In this document: positions 35,208 to 48,000 of the stretch, in pieces
Numbering within the stretch: position 1 is the stretch's first letter
How the letters are laid out: each line of letters starts with the position of its first letter
From: Prototheca cutis
Lineage: Eukaryota > Chlorophyta > Trebouxiophyceae > Chlorellales > Chlorellaceae
Direction: 5' to 3'
DNA: 64,000 nucleotides
Assembly (NCBI GenBank): GCA_002897115.2
Contig: BCIH01000004.1
Coordinates: 1,330,057-1,394,056 of the forward strand
Made by a program: the position numbers and the translations under genes
Notes under the pieces: model-generated
Seen by the model: only the letters and a program-made list of their open reading frames with translations
What the model was told of the DNA's origin: nothing
Database searches by the model: none

Positions 35208-35760
35208 AGGGTCAGCTTTTGGGGGGTCTGTATGTGTGAGAGGAGGGGTACCCAGTGTGATTCTTGATCTGCATGGACTCTTGCGCACATTTCCATCACG
35301 CACTCCCCGGAGGCCGGCTGTCTTGGAACATGGACACCTCAGTTCCGGGAGTCTCCGCTGTGCTGCTGAACCCTTCCCACCACCCTGCGTGGCTTGCATT
35401 TCCGTTCCATGCGTCATTGGCGTGGGATCCGGCATGCTGCTTTATGGCCTGCCCACCCACCTACCCACCCATCTGTCTGGTCTGGTCACCATCTGTGAAA
35501 GCATGGCATCCTTATGAAAGGAGGTCGTACCATCAAAGGTGCCGGGGGTTGCCACCGTGAGGCACTCCAAGTACAGGGGGAAACATATTCAGGGCATCGT
35601 GATACAAGGCATGGGGGGGGGGGGGGGGCTGAGTGCCCTTTCTCACTGGGCCCGGGCTGCAACGAGTGGGGAGAGCAAGGTGCCACCACTCCCGGTGCGA
35701 ACAATAATACAGGGTTTGGGGGGCCCCGGCCGGAAGCAAGTGGACCGGGGACAAATGCCC
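35208..35760. other. Convergent 3' intergenic region
   Basis: The 553 bases between the repeat protein stop and the E2 stop include a G run at 35613-35628. I see no gene. Confidence 0.5.
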
Positions 35761-36989
35761 TCACAACTCCATTTGCTTGCCCGGGGCCTCCTCATCGTCA
35801 CTGCTGGACAGGAAACCATCTGCAAATGGGTGAGCAGGATCAGACTTCGGGTGTGTGCGCCGTCCAGCGTATGCCAGCGCTCTTTCTTTCGGAGCGACGA
35901 GAGCTCGGAAGCGCTGCAGGGTCCCGACTCTTTCCCTCCCCCCACAGATCCCACCCCGACGACTCACCCGATGACTCCGCATCCTCATCGCCATCACGGC
36001 TTCCCTTGCCCGCTGGTTGCTCCCAGTGGGCCGCCGCGTCCGAGGGCTTGGCGTGCTTTTGGACGTGCTCCCGCACGCGCTTGGCGTACGCCGCCCGGTC
36101 CCTCATGTGCAGTGCAGCAGCCTCACCGTTGAGTGGGTCAGCGGCATTAGGGTACAGGAGCAGCTGGGGCAGAAACACCTCAAAGATGTTGACCAGGTCT
36201 GCGATTTGGGGTGTTGGGGGGGGGCCGGGGGGTTGGAGACTGTGCGTGGCCTTCAACATCAGCAACGGGCTAGCAGCTATTTCAATTGTCCTCCCAATCA
36301 AGGGACCGCATTCGCACTGCTGGGACAGCAAGCCCACAAGCTGTTACCACAAGCAGGGCCTGAGCACAGACTGCAGCAGAAGCTACTTTCAGCATGGAGA
36401 GCTTCCTCACATATCGCTCGACAGAGGCGGCCACGTACCAAACATGGGGCTCCAAGTCTGGTTGATGACGTCTAGACACACAGAGCCTGCCGCCTCATCG
36501 ATGTTGGGATGGAAGATCTTGTTCACAAAGCCGATGCTGGGGGACTTGTAGGGGTAGGCCTCTGGGAGCTCCACATGGACCTTCCACACCCCACCCTCGT
36601 AGAGGCCTGGCAGGGGAGGGCACAGGGCCGTTCTCGCTGTGCTGGGTGCAGAAACATGAAGGCACGAGCGCCGCACGTAGCCACACATTGAGCGCGGCGC
36701 GCACATGCGAACCTCACAAGGTCATGACTCCCAGCAACTTCACCCTTCCCGACTCACTGTCTTTCGGGCCCTTGAACTCCACGTGGAAGTTGGACACGTT
36801 GTCATCTACAAGCTCGACCTTGTAGTCCGTCATCACTGGGCACATTAGGATGCAGGCGTCTGAGAATGGGGAGCCTCACGGCAAAAGGCGAGTCACAGAG
36901 GCCTGCGCGCATGTGCCAGCACCGCACGCCCACGTACTCAGTTTGTACAGGTCCATCTCGCGCCGCTTGTTCGGAGAAGAGCTTGCCAT
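35761..36989 (-). CDS. UBE2H: Ubiquitin-conjugating enzyme E2, UBE2H type
   Basis: A ubiquitin E2 of the UBE2H/yeast Ubc8 class. Exons 36989-36938, 36835-36758, 36606-36439, 36198-35968 and 35819-35761 give 195 residues; all four introns are phase 1. The UBC fold begins [23 protein letters not shown]. It then shows [20 protein letters not shown] and [21 protein letters not shown] with the active-site Cys at residue 87, the same number as in human UBE2H. Next come [27 protein letters not shown] sequence and the diagnostic acidic tail [15 protein letters not shown]. Relatives transfer ubiquitin to histones or work with the GID/CTLH ligase on gluconeogenic enzymes; which applies here is unknown. 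It diverges from XPB with 578 bases between starts. Confidence 0.95.
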
Positions 36990-37567
36990 GGTGTCCACAC
37001 AGTCGTTCAGCAACCACGACTGCGGGACGGGCTCGACAGGGCGTCCTAAGGAGGGCACAGACTGGGCAGGAGCCCCCCCGAAGAAACCTGAGGGGCCGGA
37101 CTGAGGGGATAGACCGAGAGTCCGCGACACAGCCAACGCTGTCGAATATGTCAATTGTATATGCGCCCGAGAGCTCGGATAAGCAGTTTGAGATTTGTAT
37201 GTGCGACATTGCCGGCAGGGAGGGATGATGAGGGGGGGACCCCACGCGTCGAGGGCGTGTCGACGGGGAATTGCCTGTTGGTGGACAGCATGGCAGGCAG
37301 CATCGCTCCGCCACGCCCACACCGGCAAATTCGGCCCGGGCCACAACTACAAGCCATGGTGAACGCCATGCTCACAAGTAAATATATTGCATGCGAATTT
37401 GCACCCCTGTGGACCTCTGGCCGCCCAGGGGCCCTGGGGTGGATCACTTCCCACGCCGCACAAGGCGCACTCCGCTGTGCGTGAATGGCTCATCTGGAAT
37501 GACGCGTATGTGAATCTGCAATTATGGAGATGTAATCGCGTCCTGGGAAAAGGAGGAGAGGCACATC
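36990..37567. promoter_or_regulatory. Bidirectional promoter region, E2 / XPB
   Basis: Both genes start outward from this 578-base stretch. I see no specific element. Confidence 0.4.
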
Positions 37568-38558
37568 ATGGACATGTCTGGCCAGCAGGGCCCTCAGCCG
37601 GATTCGGGTAAGGCGGCCGAGACCTTGGGCGAGCGTGATAGAGCACAGCGCTGCTCCTCACGCACTCACATGATCAACAACGCCCCCATACGCCCATCAG
37701 TAGTGCGACTGCGGATTGCGGATGGCTTAAGGCCCGGCGCAGCCGCTTCAGCTGCGGTCTCCAGTGCCAGGACGTCCAGACGTCGGGTACGCTGGCGTGG
37801 GCCTTGATATGGAAGGGCCTAGATGTTGCCATGCGGGAACCCGCGACATGCAGGGCTGATGATCTGCGCAGCATGGAATGTATCTACTGTGATCATTGTC
37901 AGGATGTCCATCCATTCTACTGCCGCACAGGCTTCCAGAGCCGTGGATGAGGACTGGCTGGCCACGGACGAAGCTCTGTCGGATGACGAATACGTCTCCG
38001 AGGCGGAGGAGGAGCCGTCGGTCAGCGGCCGCCGGCCGCGACAGCCCCCAAGGAAAGGGGGAACCGGCAAGCGCGCCGTGCGGGTGAGGCCGGCTTGGGG
38101 GGTGGACGCAGGGGTGATGGTGTGAGCCATGGACTGCGTGCTGGAACCCTGCCATGAACAGCTGTTCTTGGCGTCGGCTTGGCAGCCTTTCATCCCATGC
38201 ATATTCTCTCCTTCCAATCACTTCAACCCTCCAAAACATAAAGGCGGCCCTGGAGGAGCAGGAGTGGGATTTGGAGGAGGGGTATGCTTCAGATGACCAG
38301 GGCGTGGTGCTGGGCGCTCAGGACGAGGCCTTTGCTGATTTCTCGGGCCTTGCCTTGCGTGGTGACCACGCCAACCGCCCGCTCTGGGTCTGCCCCGACG
38401 GCCGCATCTTCCTGGAAACCTACTCTCGCGTGTACAAGCAGGCCTACGACTTTCTTATCGCCTGCGCCGAGCCCGTGTCTCGGCCAGAGTACATCCACGA
38501 GTGCGTGCTTTTTGCTTAGGAGAGAGGGGGGATTGGGGGGAAGGGCAAGACGGAGCGC

Positions 38559-38632
<74 letters not shown>

Positions 38633-41600
38633 AATTGGTTCATTGGCAAGGGCGGCAGAGGTCGTCGGGGGAATAGATGGCAGCTGCCGTGCACACCGCC
38701 CACCCAACCACATTCCCCGCAGGTACGCGCTGACGCCACATTCTCTGTATGCAGCGGTGTCCATTGGCCTGGACACGACCACCATCATCGGCGTGCTGGG
38801 CCGCCTGTCCAAATGCGGCCTGCCGGATGATGTCCGAGCCTTTATCGAAGCCAGCACGGAAAACTACGGCAAGGTGCAGCGATCGTGGTGGCGGTGGTGG
38901 CATTGTACTGCTGTGTGTGTGGGGTGAGGTGGGGGGTATTGGAAGGGGGAACGCAACCCCTCTCCCCTCTCCATCCACAACCTCCAGTAACCCAAGTAAC
39001 CCGAAGTTCCAGCACTACTACCCCCCCAAACCCCCCACAGGTCAAACTCGTGCTGCAGCGCAACTCCTTTTTCGTGGAGTCGCCGTACCCGGCCGTGCTG
39101 CGGCGGCTGCTCAGGGACCCCACTATCCGTGCTGCCCGGGCCCAGCGAGAAGTGGAGGACGGCGAGGGTTTCCTCGTCAGCGCCGCTGCCCGCGACTCTG
39201 CGGTGGCAGTGCTGGCCCAGACAGACGTCGACCCAGAGCCCTCGGGGTTGGAGGAAAGTGAGGATTTGGATCCAGAGACTGGGAACGCTGACGGTGACGC
39301 GAGCGTTGTGCCAGAGACTGCCGGCGCCCAGCAGCAGCCACCATCTGGCCTGGCCACCGGGCCAACTGCCACTGCACCCACTGGCCCCGAGGTTGATCCG
39401 GACCGTGAGCTCCACAGCTTTGAGATCGAGGCCTCACAGGTTGTGTTGCCGATGTTGGCAGACTGGTGGACGGGTGTATCTCTATGAAGGTGGGGCAGAC
39501 CTTGGGTTTGGCCTGACAAACAGGTCATGCCTCTTGGCCCACCTCCCCCACACCCCACCCCTCCCCCGCCCACATACACATGAGCGCAGGTGGAAAAGGT
39601 GAAGCAGCGCTGTCTTCCCGGCGGGCTGAACTACCCGATGCTGGAGGAATATGATTTCCGGAATGACGCAGCCAACCCGACGTTGGCCGTGGAGCTCAAG
39701 CCCCATGTGACGCACCGGCCCTACCAGGAAAAATCGCTGGCCAAGATGTTTGGCAACGGCCGTGCACGGTCGGGGGTCATCGTGCTGCCATGCGGCGCGG
39801 GCAAGTCGCTGGTGGGTGTCAGCGCGGCGGTGCGTATGCGCAAGTCGTGCCTGGTGCTGTGCACGAATGCCGTCTCCGTGGACCAGTGGCAGTACCAGTT
39901 CCAGCTGTGGTCGACGCTGCGGGACGACCAGGTGTGCCGGTTCACCTCGGCCGCCCACGAGTGGTTTGCCGGGGACGCGGGCATCTGCGTCACCACCTAC
40001 ACCATGGTGGCCTACTCGGGTCGGCGGAGCGAGGAGAGCTCGCGCGTGATGGAAGAGATCATGGGCCGCGAGTGGGGACTCATTGTCCTAGATGAAGTCC
40101 ACGTCGTCCCCGCGCAAATGTTCCGAAAGGTCATTGGCATCGTCAAGGCGCACTGCAAGCTGGGGCTCACGGCCACGCTGGTCCGGGAGGATCACCTCAT
40201 CACCGATCTCAATTTCCTCATCGGCCCGAAACTCTACGAAGCCAACTGGCTGGACCTCACCCACGCAGGGCACATTGCCAACGTCCAGTGCGCAGAGGTC
40301 TGTGTGTGGTTGAGTGCTTTTTGGGGATGACTTTTTGGGTGGGGGCAAGAAGAGGGGATTCCTTTTTAAAAAACCCGTGCCTTGCCACACTTTACCCAAC
40401 TACCCACCCCATGCCCACCAACACTGGTGCAGGTGTGGTGTCCCATGACGAAAGAGTTTTACCGCGAATATTTGCGTGCCGGCACGCCTGCCACGCAGCG
40501 GCAGCTGCTGTATGTCATGAACCCAACCAAGGTCCGTGCCTGCCAGTTCCTGTTGGACTACCACGAACGACGGGGGGACAAGGTCATTGTGTTCTCTGAC
40601 AACATCTACGCTCTGCGCGAGTACGCGGTGCGGCTCAAGCGGCCCTTTATTTACGGCGCGACGGGCCACCAGGAGCGAACCCGCATCCTCCACGCATTCA
40701 AGCACAACCCCCAAGTCAACACCGTGTTTCTGTCAAAGGCAGGCATCACTGGCTGTTTGGGTGGGTGTGCGAGGGGGGGTGGGTCTGGGTGGACACCTGC
40801 ATGCATGCCCGGTACACTGCAACGGCCCACCCCAATGAGCCGATGTTTGTAGGTTGGAGACAACTCGCTGGACATCCCCGAGGCCAACGTGCTGATCCAG
40901 ATCTCGAGTCACGCGGGGTCGCGGCGCCAGGAGGCCCAGCGCCTGGGCCGCATCCTTCGCAAAAAGAAACAGCGACTGGGTGCGGCAGAGGCCGAGGAAT
41001 TTGACGCGTTCTTCTACACCCTTGTCTCAAACGACACCCAGGTCTCTTGTTGCTGTTGTGGGTGTGGGCGTGTTTGTAGGGGTTTGTGTGTGGGGCTGGT
41101 GCCCATTCCTCCTCCCCCCGGCAACCCAACACAACACAGCACCGCTCGATTCGGCCCGACCCGACACCCTCAAGTCCCGACAAACGAAACAGGAGGTGTA
41201 CTTTACAGCAAAGCGGCAACAGTTCCTGGTGGACCAGGGGTACTCTTACAAGGTGATCCCCTCTCTTCTGGACAGCGCCGGCGCGGCAGAGGGCGGCCTG
41301 CTCAGCAGTCGGGACGAGCAGCTTGATGTACTGGCGGCAATCCTGGCCGCCGGGGAGCTCGAGGGCATCGAGGAAGACGCCGCAGAGACCGATGCCATCG
41401 CCTCAAGGTTTCCCCCTTGTTTCTTGTTGCTGATTTTGGAGAATGGTATCGAAATGGGTTGTGATGGGAGAGGGAGGAAGGGACTGTCCACCATGGGCCA
41501 GGTGTCTTGCGTGTCGGGTGTTGGCGCCTCACCCCCCCTTTTCATGGACGCAACCTTCTCTGCCTTCGCCTTCCAGGCCTGGGGGAGGCGCGCGGAGGAC

Positions 41601-41733
41601 GGTGGGCAGCATGGCTGTGCTTTCTGGGGGCGCGGGCATGCGATATCTGGAGTTTTCGTCGGGAGGGCGCGGCCGGCCCACTGGCGGCTCACAAGGCGGC
41701 GGTCGCCTGGCGAAGCTCCGACGCAAGCTGTAG
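37568..41733 (+). CDS. XPB: TFIIH helicase XPB (ERCC3)
   Basis: The 3'-5' DNA translocase subunit of TFIIH, needed for promoter opening and nucleotide excision repair. Ten exons close to 854 residues: 37568-37607, 37941-38083, 38244-38500, 38723-38873, 39041-39439, 39590-40297, 40433-40738, 40853-41041, 41193-41407 and 41577-41733. An acidic N-terminus leads to the conserved [14 protein letters not shown] and [15 protein letters not shown] region. The helicase core has RPYQEKSL, Walker A CGAGKS near residue 400, the DEVH box in [10 protein letters not shown], the XPB-specific RED motif in [37 protein letters not shown] and [13 protein letters not shown]. Intron 7 begins AAAG|GCAGGC, a GC-AG intron. 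The N-terminal exon 1 to 2 junction is the least certain because the sequence there is poorly conserved. Confidence 0.94.
38561..38631. repeat. (TG)n microsatellite in XPB intron 3
   Basis: About 35 uninterrupted TG units lie in the intron 38501-38722, 60 bases after the donor. The tract is purely intronic. Confidence 0.97.
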
Positions 41734-41798
41734 CTGTCTGCTTTGGCTCTGTACTGGCTGGCAGTTGTAGACTGCAGTTGCACTGCTGGCATGAGCAG

Positions 41799-41803
41799 TG
41801 TAA
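41799..41803 (+). terminator. Putative TGTAA poly(A) signal, XPB
   Basis: The chlorophyte-type signal lies 66 bases after the XPB stop codon, before the separase start at 42052. Confidence 0.5.
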
Positions 41804-42051
41804 GAGATAAGGGCGCACGCGGAACTTGATGTGGAATGGGCAGGGACCCGGTGGTTGCGAAGGGAGGGGTGGCGTGATTCACGTGATTCGCCGGTCGATT
41901 GAATTCAATGAAAAACAGATCTCGGGATGTCCCGTGCGCTTGTCGCGGCATGCATCAGGCATGCAACAGACGCATCGCCAAATTTTTATGGTCACACAGG
42001 GCATGATGTGACAAGGACACAGGCCGTGGCACGCCTGCCGATCAGTGCGCC

Positions 42052-45000
42052 ATGCCCTGGGGCGGAGTGACTAGCCTGCAGGCCCCCCACGCCGAGGCTG
42101 GCATTGCCGAAGCTCTACAGGCACTCCGAGGATCGGGTACAGAGGCCAACAAGGCGGCATGGGCGCATGAGATATTGACATGCATGCCCGAAGTCGTCGC
42201 GCAGGACCGTGCCCTGCTCCCCCAGGCCCTGGACTTGGCCAGGCTGGCAGCTCACGTTCTGGAGGCCACAGGCAAGCAAGCCACCATCCACCAGTGCATC
42301 AAGCTGCGCTACGCGCTCATTCGCAAGCTTGTGACGCTCAGGCAACTTGATCGCGCTGGCGTGGAAGCAGGGGCGCTGTGCAGCGCGGTGTGCGCCTGCA
42401 CCCCAGATGCAGTGCCCGCCACACTTGCGAGCGCCGCTGCAGGGGCCATCTTGTCCGCCCTTCTTTGTGCCACGCAAACCGGCAACAACTGGACCGAGGC
42501 ATGCACCTACCTTGTGCAGATGGCTCCTCTGCTAAGGTGTGTGTGTGCGCCAGCGGAGATTGTTGTTGGCTGGGCAGAAAGGGTGTGCCATGCAAGCCGA
42601 AGCTTGCTCATCATCCATGGTCACCGATTGCCAACATGCACGAGGACCACCTGCGAACATCCTTCGTTTGTTAAACCGACAGTATTGCGCCTGTAATACA
42701 GCGGAATGAAGGATGGCTCGACGCATGCCAGGGCCCTGGCAACCTACCTACGACAGGTAGACTCGCTGAAATGGGGCCAGGTGGTGGGTATGCTCATGTG
42801 CCATAGTTGAGGGGCCCGGGGCATTATTAAGACATAGTCCACCCTGGAAAATTACTTTGCTGTGAATAATCCACTATCATTGCTGTCGTGCAGGGTGCAC
42901 GGCATGTGCTGCAAGCCGGCGATGCAGACTCTCTGACTGCTTGGGTTGGAGGCTGCTGCTCGTTGGCTGTTACATTTGAGGAGCTGCTGGAACCCCTGCT
43001 CCAGGTACGGGTCCCGTGGGCAGAGGAGATGGGTCTCTTGGGTGATTCACAGTGTGCGCAGCCGGCAAACTGGCATGCACATGCCGAGGTGCTGAACTGG
43101 CACATTCACATGGAAGGTCGCGATTTTCCTGGCCACGTCTCATGCATGCATCTAGGTGCTGAGGACAGCGTGGAAGGAAATGAAATCGGAGCTGCGGGGC
43201 CCATTCCTGAGAGCCTGCCTGGCGCAGGTGTCCGCGCTGGCACGACTGGACGGCGCTGCGAGCATGGGCTTGCTCCGTGACTTGTCGGTAACCGGTCTGG
43301 CATCCGACTGTGCAGCCTTGCTGTACACCGCACTCGAAGCCGTGGCGCCCGAGCTCCCGACCGCACCGTGCCTGTCACTGCTGGTCCGGCTGGCCACCGG
43401 CAGGGCTGTGCCTATTCCACCAGCACTGCTGGACCGGATTGCTGTGCTGACGTCGGGGTGCCTGCGTCCAGACAGCGCATCGGTGTTTACAGCCCTGAAT
43501 GCGCTGCGCCGCGGCGTGGCCGCACGTGGGGCCGAGAAAGTCGTCGCCCGGCTGGAAAGCATGGAGCGTCAGATGCTGGTCCGGGCGTTGTGCCTTGGAG
43601 CGACGGGACTGGAGACACCATGCGATGGAGACGACAATGACAATGCGGCTGCGAGAGCGCACGCTGCTGCAGCCGCCTGCGGTCTGGCTGCGCGACTGCT
43701 GATCCCAGGGGATGAGGCTTCTGCAGCTGAAGTAGTTGGTGCTTCTACGAAGATGCTGCCTGGGGTGCTGAGGAGCTTGATTTTTGATGAGACAGCAGAT
43801 GCTGTGACATCAGATCAGTCCATCAATGCTGACCGGTGAGCGCAGCGTTTTCAGACTGGTGTTTCCTGGCTGATTTCTCTCCTCTCGGCGCTCTCCAAAT
43901 GTGCCCTGTTTTGACACGGGGTGGACTAGCTCTTGAGGCCACATGTTGTTTCCTGCTGCATCTCCAAAAACACAGCCCGTGTCTGTGTATTTCCTACAGC
44001 CCATGCACGTGCTGCAGGGTGCTCATGATTGCATGCTCCAGGGGACACCCCCCCTTCTCCAACACTATCATTCTACAGGACCATGACCAGCACCAGCAAC
44101 TCCCTACCCAACTCTGAGGAGCTGCTCTGGCTCTCTGGCTGCCTGGCTGCTGCCGCTGGCAGTCTCGGTGCTGATGCAGAGCATGGCGGCTCTGACTCGA
44201 CCCATTCCAGATCGTCCTGGGCACTCCACATGGCATCGGTGGCCGCTGCGTTGGCCACGCTGTGGGGAGAGACAGCCGCCAAACTGCAAGTAAAGGAGCA
44301 ACGGGTATCAAATCCATCAGAATTACCCGCCACCGGCACATCGGCCCACGTTGCTGCACGGAGGCTCCACGATGCGGCAAAGAAGCTTGCGCAGCCGACC
44401 GCCGAGCGCCAAGCTATGCTCACCCGTACACTGGCAGTGTTCTTGGTGCTGACGCAGCCGGGCTTGCACACTGAGCAGCCGCCGGGGGTGAAGGATCTTC
44501 GCGTGGACGCCCTCCAAGCCACTGCCGCACAAGGGATGTCTGATGATCTGGCAGAGCTGGTGGATGACATGATGTCTCACGTGATGTCTGCTCTCTTCGA
44601 CGAGACAGATGTTTCTGTTGACGTCCCATCGCTGCACCGACAGATTTGCCTGCTTCTCATTGAGCATGCGCCGACCTCCTCCCAGCGCCGGGGGGCGGCC
44701 CAGCTGCTCGTTGACCGGCTGGAACCCCTCGAAGAGGTGGGGCTGACGCGACATGCGCTGGCGGTGTGCCACTGCATGCTGGCGCTGGGCGAATGGCCGG
44801 GACTGTATGCTGAAGACGCCGAGCTCCAGGATCTGGTGGACAGGCTGCATGCGGATGACAGCCAGGTGATGAGGAGGAGGGTACGGTTTCTTGAACAAGT
44901 GCAGTCTTGTTGAGCGCATGTTTTTGAGACAGACAAGCGGGATTTTTGCTGTACTGTGGTTGCTGCATGCCGTGGTTTGGTTGTTCCCAGAGTCGATGTG

Positions 45001-48000
45001 CTGGAAGCAAAGGTGGGCAGCGGTGCATGGCTGTTGCATGGCATGGGGGAAAATGGACCCTCCAACCCACACACATACGATGATCCATTTTACCCTGGTG
45101 CAACATGTGATGACCCATTTGCAGGATGCGATGGCCCTGGCGGCCTGGTTGCAGGCGGTCTCCCTGCTGGACGATGCCCGGAGGCTGATGGCCACGGGCA
45201 TGGAGATGTCGCGGACTGCACTGCTGGGCATGGGTGTTGATTATGCTGGCCGCTCTGCTGTCGCGGGTAACGATGCCAGCAGTGCACCCGCTGCACCCTC
45301 GGTGCAGGCCCTGGAAACAGGGCAGCCATGTCTCTCCTGGGTGGCCCATGATGCAGCATGGGCTGACCTCCGCCGACGCTTGACTGAGGTGCTCCCCGCG
45401 CTGGGAACCGGCGCCGCCACAGCGCAACAGTCACAGCCGTCGGTGGCGAGCGGCCGGCGTCGGGGCGGGCGGTCCACAAAGCGGCGAGAGGAGGACAGGC
45501 ACCCAGATGACCTCGACATCCGTGCAGGACTGGTGGCACTCCATGATGCCTTGCTGGCGACGCTGCAGCTCCTGCACCGGCCGATCGAAGACGCCATCGG
45601 CGACGAAGAACGACTCATTGGTGATGCGGCCGGCATGGATGACGCCCTTTCCACCAACATGGCCAGGCTCGCGCTGGAGGGGCAGGAACAAACCATTGCA
45701 CTGACGCAAGCCCCCGGCGACCTGCTGGCTGCTAGAGAACTAAGGCAGCGAGCGACCAAGTGGAGTGCATATGGCGACACACTGCGGGCCGCGGGGGCGC
45801 TGGCAGAGGCGCAGCGTCTGCTGGCGCCGCTGGCTGGGGACGGTCCAGGCGCCTGGCAGCAGCAGCCCACGCTGGCCGTCAGGCTGCAGGCGGGTGTGGA
45901 GTTGCTAGCCACGCTGTGCGCGCTGGGTTCCTGCTGCCGAGTCCTGGGCATGCCCGACGAGGCACGGGCCGCGTTGCAAGAAGCACACTGCCTGGTATGG
46001 TTTGGTAGAGGGAAGAAGGGGAGTTGTTTTGGAATTTGGGACCAGGTGTTGTGGATCGTGCGGCTGTTCTTATTGTGTTACTGATCTCCTTCCACACCAG
46101 ACATGCAATGTGTTGGGACAGATACAGCCAGACACCATGCCCTCTGGCAAGATCGATCCATAGGTTGATGAGTACTGTGCCCTCTGTTCTTCGCACCATC
46201 CATTTCACAGGCAGTGGGGCTGGGTGCTCGGCGGGGCATGCGAGCGATGCTCCTGGTCGACCTCGCTGCTCTGTGCACAGCCCAGGGTCACGAAGAGCTC
46301 GGGGCTACATTCCGCACGCGGGTTTGCGCCCTGCAGACTGAATCCACTGGCGGTGGCAGCGATGAACTGGACGACCTTACGCTGGACGTCGCTCAGTTGG
46401 CGATGGAGATGGCGAGCGGCGGTCCGCCACGTGGGTGCGGCATACAGCCGGCGGCGGCTGATGCTGCTCGACTTGTGAAGGAGCTGCAGGCACGATTCGA
46501 TCGCCTGCTTCACAACAAAGAAGCGACAGCCGGGCGCTCAACCAGGCCCCTGCAGATTCGCCTGCTGGCTCTGGAGGGTGCTGCGGCTGGGGGGATGGGG
46601 GTTGGAGGCCTGGCTGTTCCGTCGGAGGCGGGGAGGCAATGGGCGGCGAAGGTGCTGGGCCTCCTTGCTGGCCACAGGGTCCCACCCAGTGGCGCCGCCT
46701 TCCAACTAGGGGTCCAAGCCCTGAGTACACTGGCTCTGGCAGAGGCAGGCCTGCCCAGACATGTCGAGGGCCCGCTCCTGGTCTGGGGCGTGCGTGGCAG
46801 CGGCTGTGAGGCGACGCCAGGGCCAGAGAGCGGCGACCCAGGAGACATGCAGCCCTCAGTATCCGATGACGACGATGCAGTGACTTTGGACCGGACGGCA
46901 TCCCACGCGAATGCATCGACAAAGGAGAGTGACGACAACTGCAGCAGCAGAATCGTGGGGCCTCCGACCAAGCGTGGGACGAGAGCGCGAGGGGACAAGC
47001 CGGCATCCAGAGGAACCGGTGCAGCAGCAGCAACGGCCAAGGGCCGCAGCAGGGCAACCGCGACAGCACCAACCCACGTTGCAGCGACTGCGACATCAGA
47101 GAACCAATGTCTGCAAACAACGTCAGACGATGCATTGCAGTCGGTCACGCTATGGCGTGCAGTGCTGCTGTCGACGCAGCTCCCTGCCCGACACCGGCAA
47201 CTCCTGCTGACGGCTGCGCGGCTGGCTGGGCGGGATGCCGCAGCGACGCAGCCCTACCTGGCTGCCACGCTGCTGCACGCTTCCCTGAGTTGTGCCCTTG
47301 GACTGCAATATCAACTCGTGAGCCTGCGGCGGGGCGTGGCGGCAGGAGACGGTGCTCAGGGAGATGGCTGTATGGTGGAAGAAGATCCCTCCGGGGCCGA
47401 CACTGCTCGAGCTGCCGCAGCAGGAATGGAGATGCCAGCGGCAGCGTCATCATGCAAACGTGATGATGCCCCTGCGGAGAAGAACCCGGAACACGACACC
47501 GGCAACCAGTGTCTTCTCCTTCTACCACAAGCCACCGATTCCATTGTTCCCAGAGGCCAGGGCTGGCCCCTGTTGGGCCTTGATCTGGAAACTGTTGGCC
47601 AGCTGGCTGGCTTTGCGGCGGCCGATGAACGGGCAGCGGTGCTGGATGCAATCTCGTCTGGTGCACGCTCGGGGCTGCAGGGACCTGCGACGACAGCAGC
47701 TAGTGTTGGCTACGACGAGTGGTCACGCCGATGGCCATCTTGGACGGGGCTGTGGACCTTTACTGCGGAGCTATCAACCGTCGTCCCAAGTGGCGCAGTC
47801 CCTCGTGGCAAGGCCTGCAGCCGAACCACTGCATCTGCCGCCCGGGCGCCCACGGCAAAGTCCAGAGGGAAGGCTGTCAACCCCAAGGTCCCTACTACAA
47901 GGACCGAGCGCACCGCCGAACCCACCATCGCTCCAGCGTCGCTGGTTACGTCGCTAGAGACCCAAGCCAGGGATGTGGTTGCAGGATTGATCACCAGCGT

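Noticed and set aside
38516..38857. Poly-(Thr-His) or poly-(Cys-Val) protein
   Set aside because: This is translation of the TG microsatellite in an XPB intron, not a gene.
45241..45951. 236-codon minus-strand Ser-rich frame
   Set aside because: It lies opposite separase exon 5; the composition is the complement of Ala/Leu-rich coding sequence.
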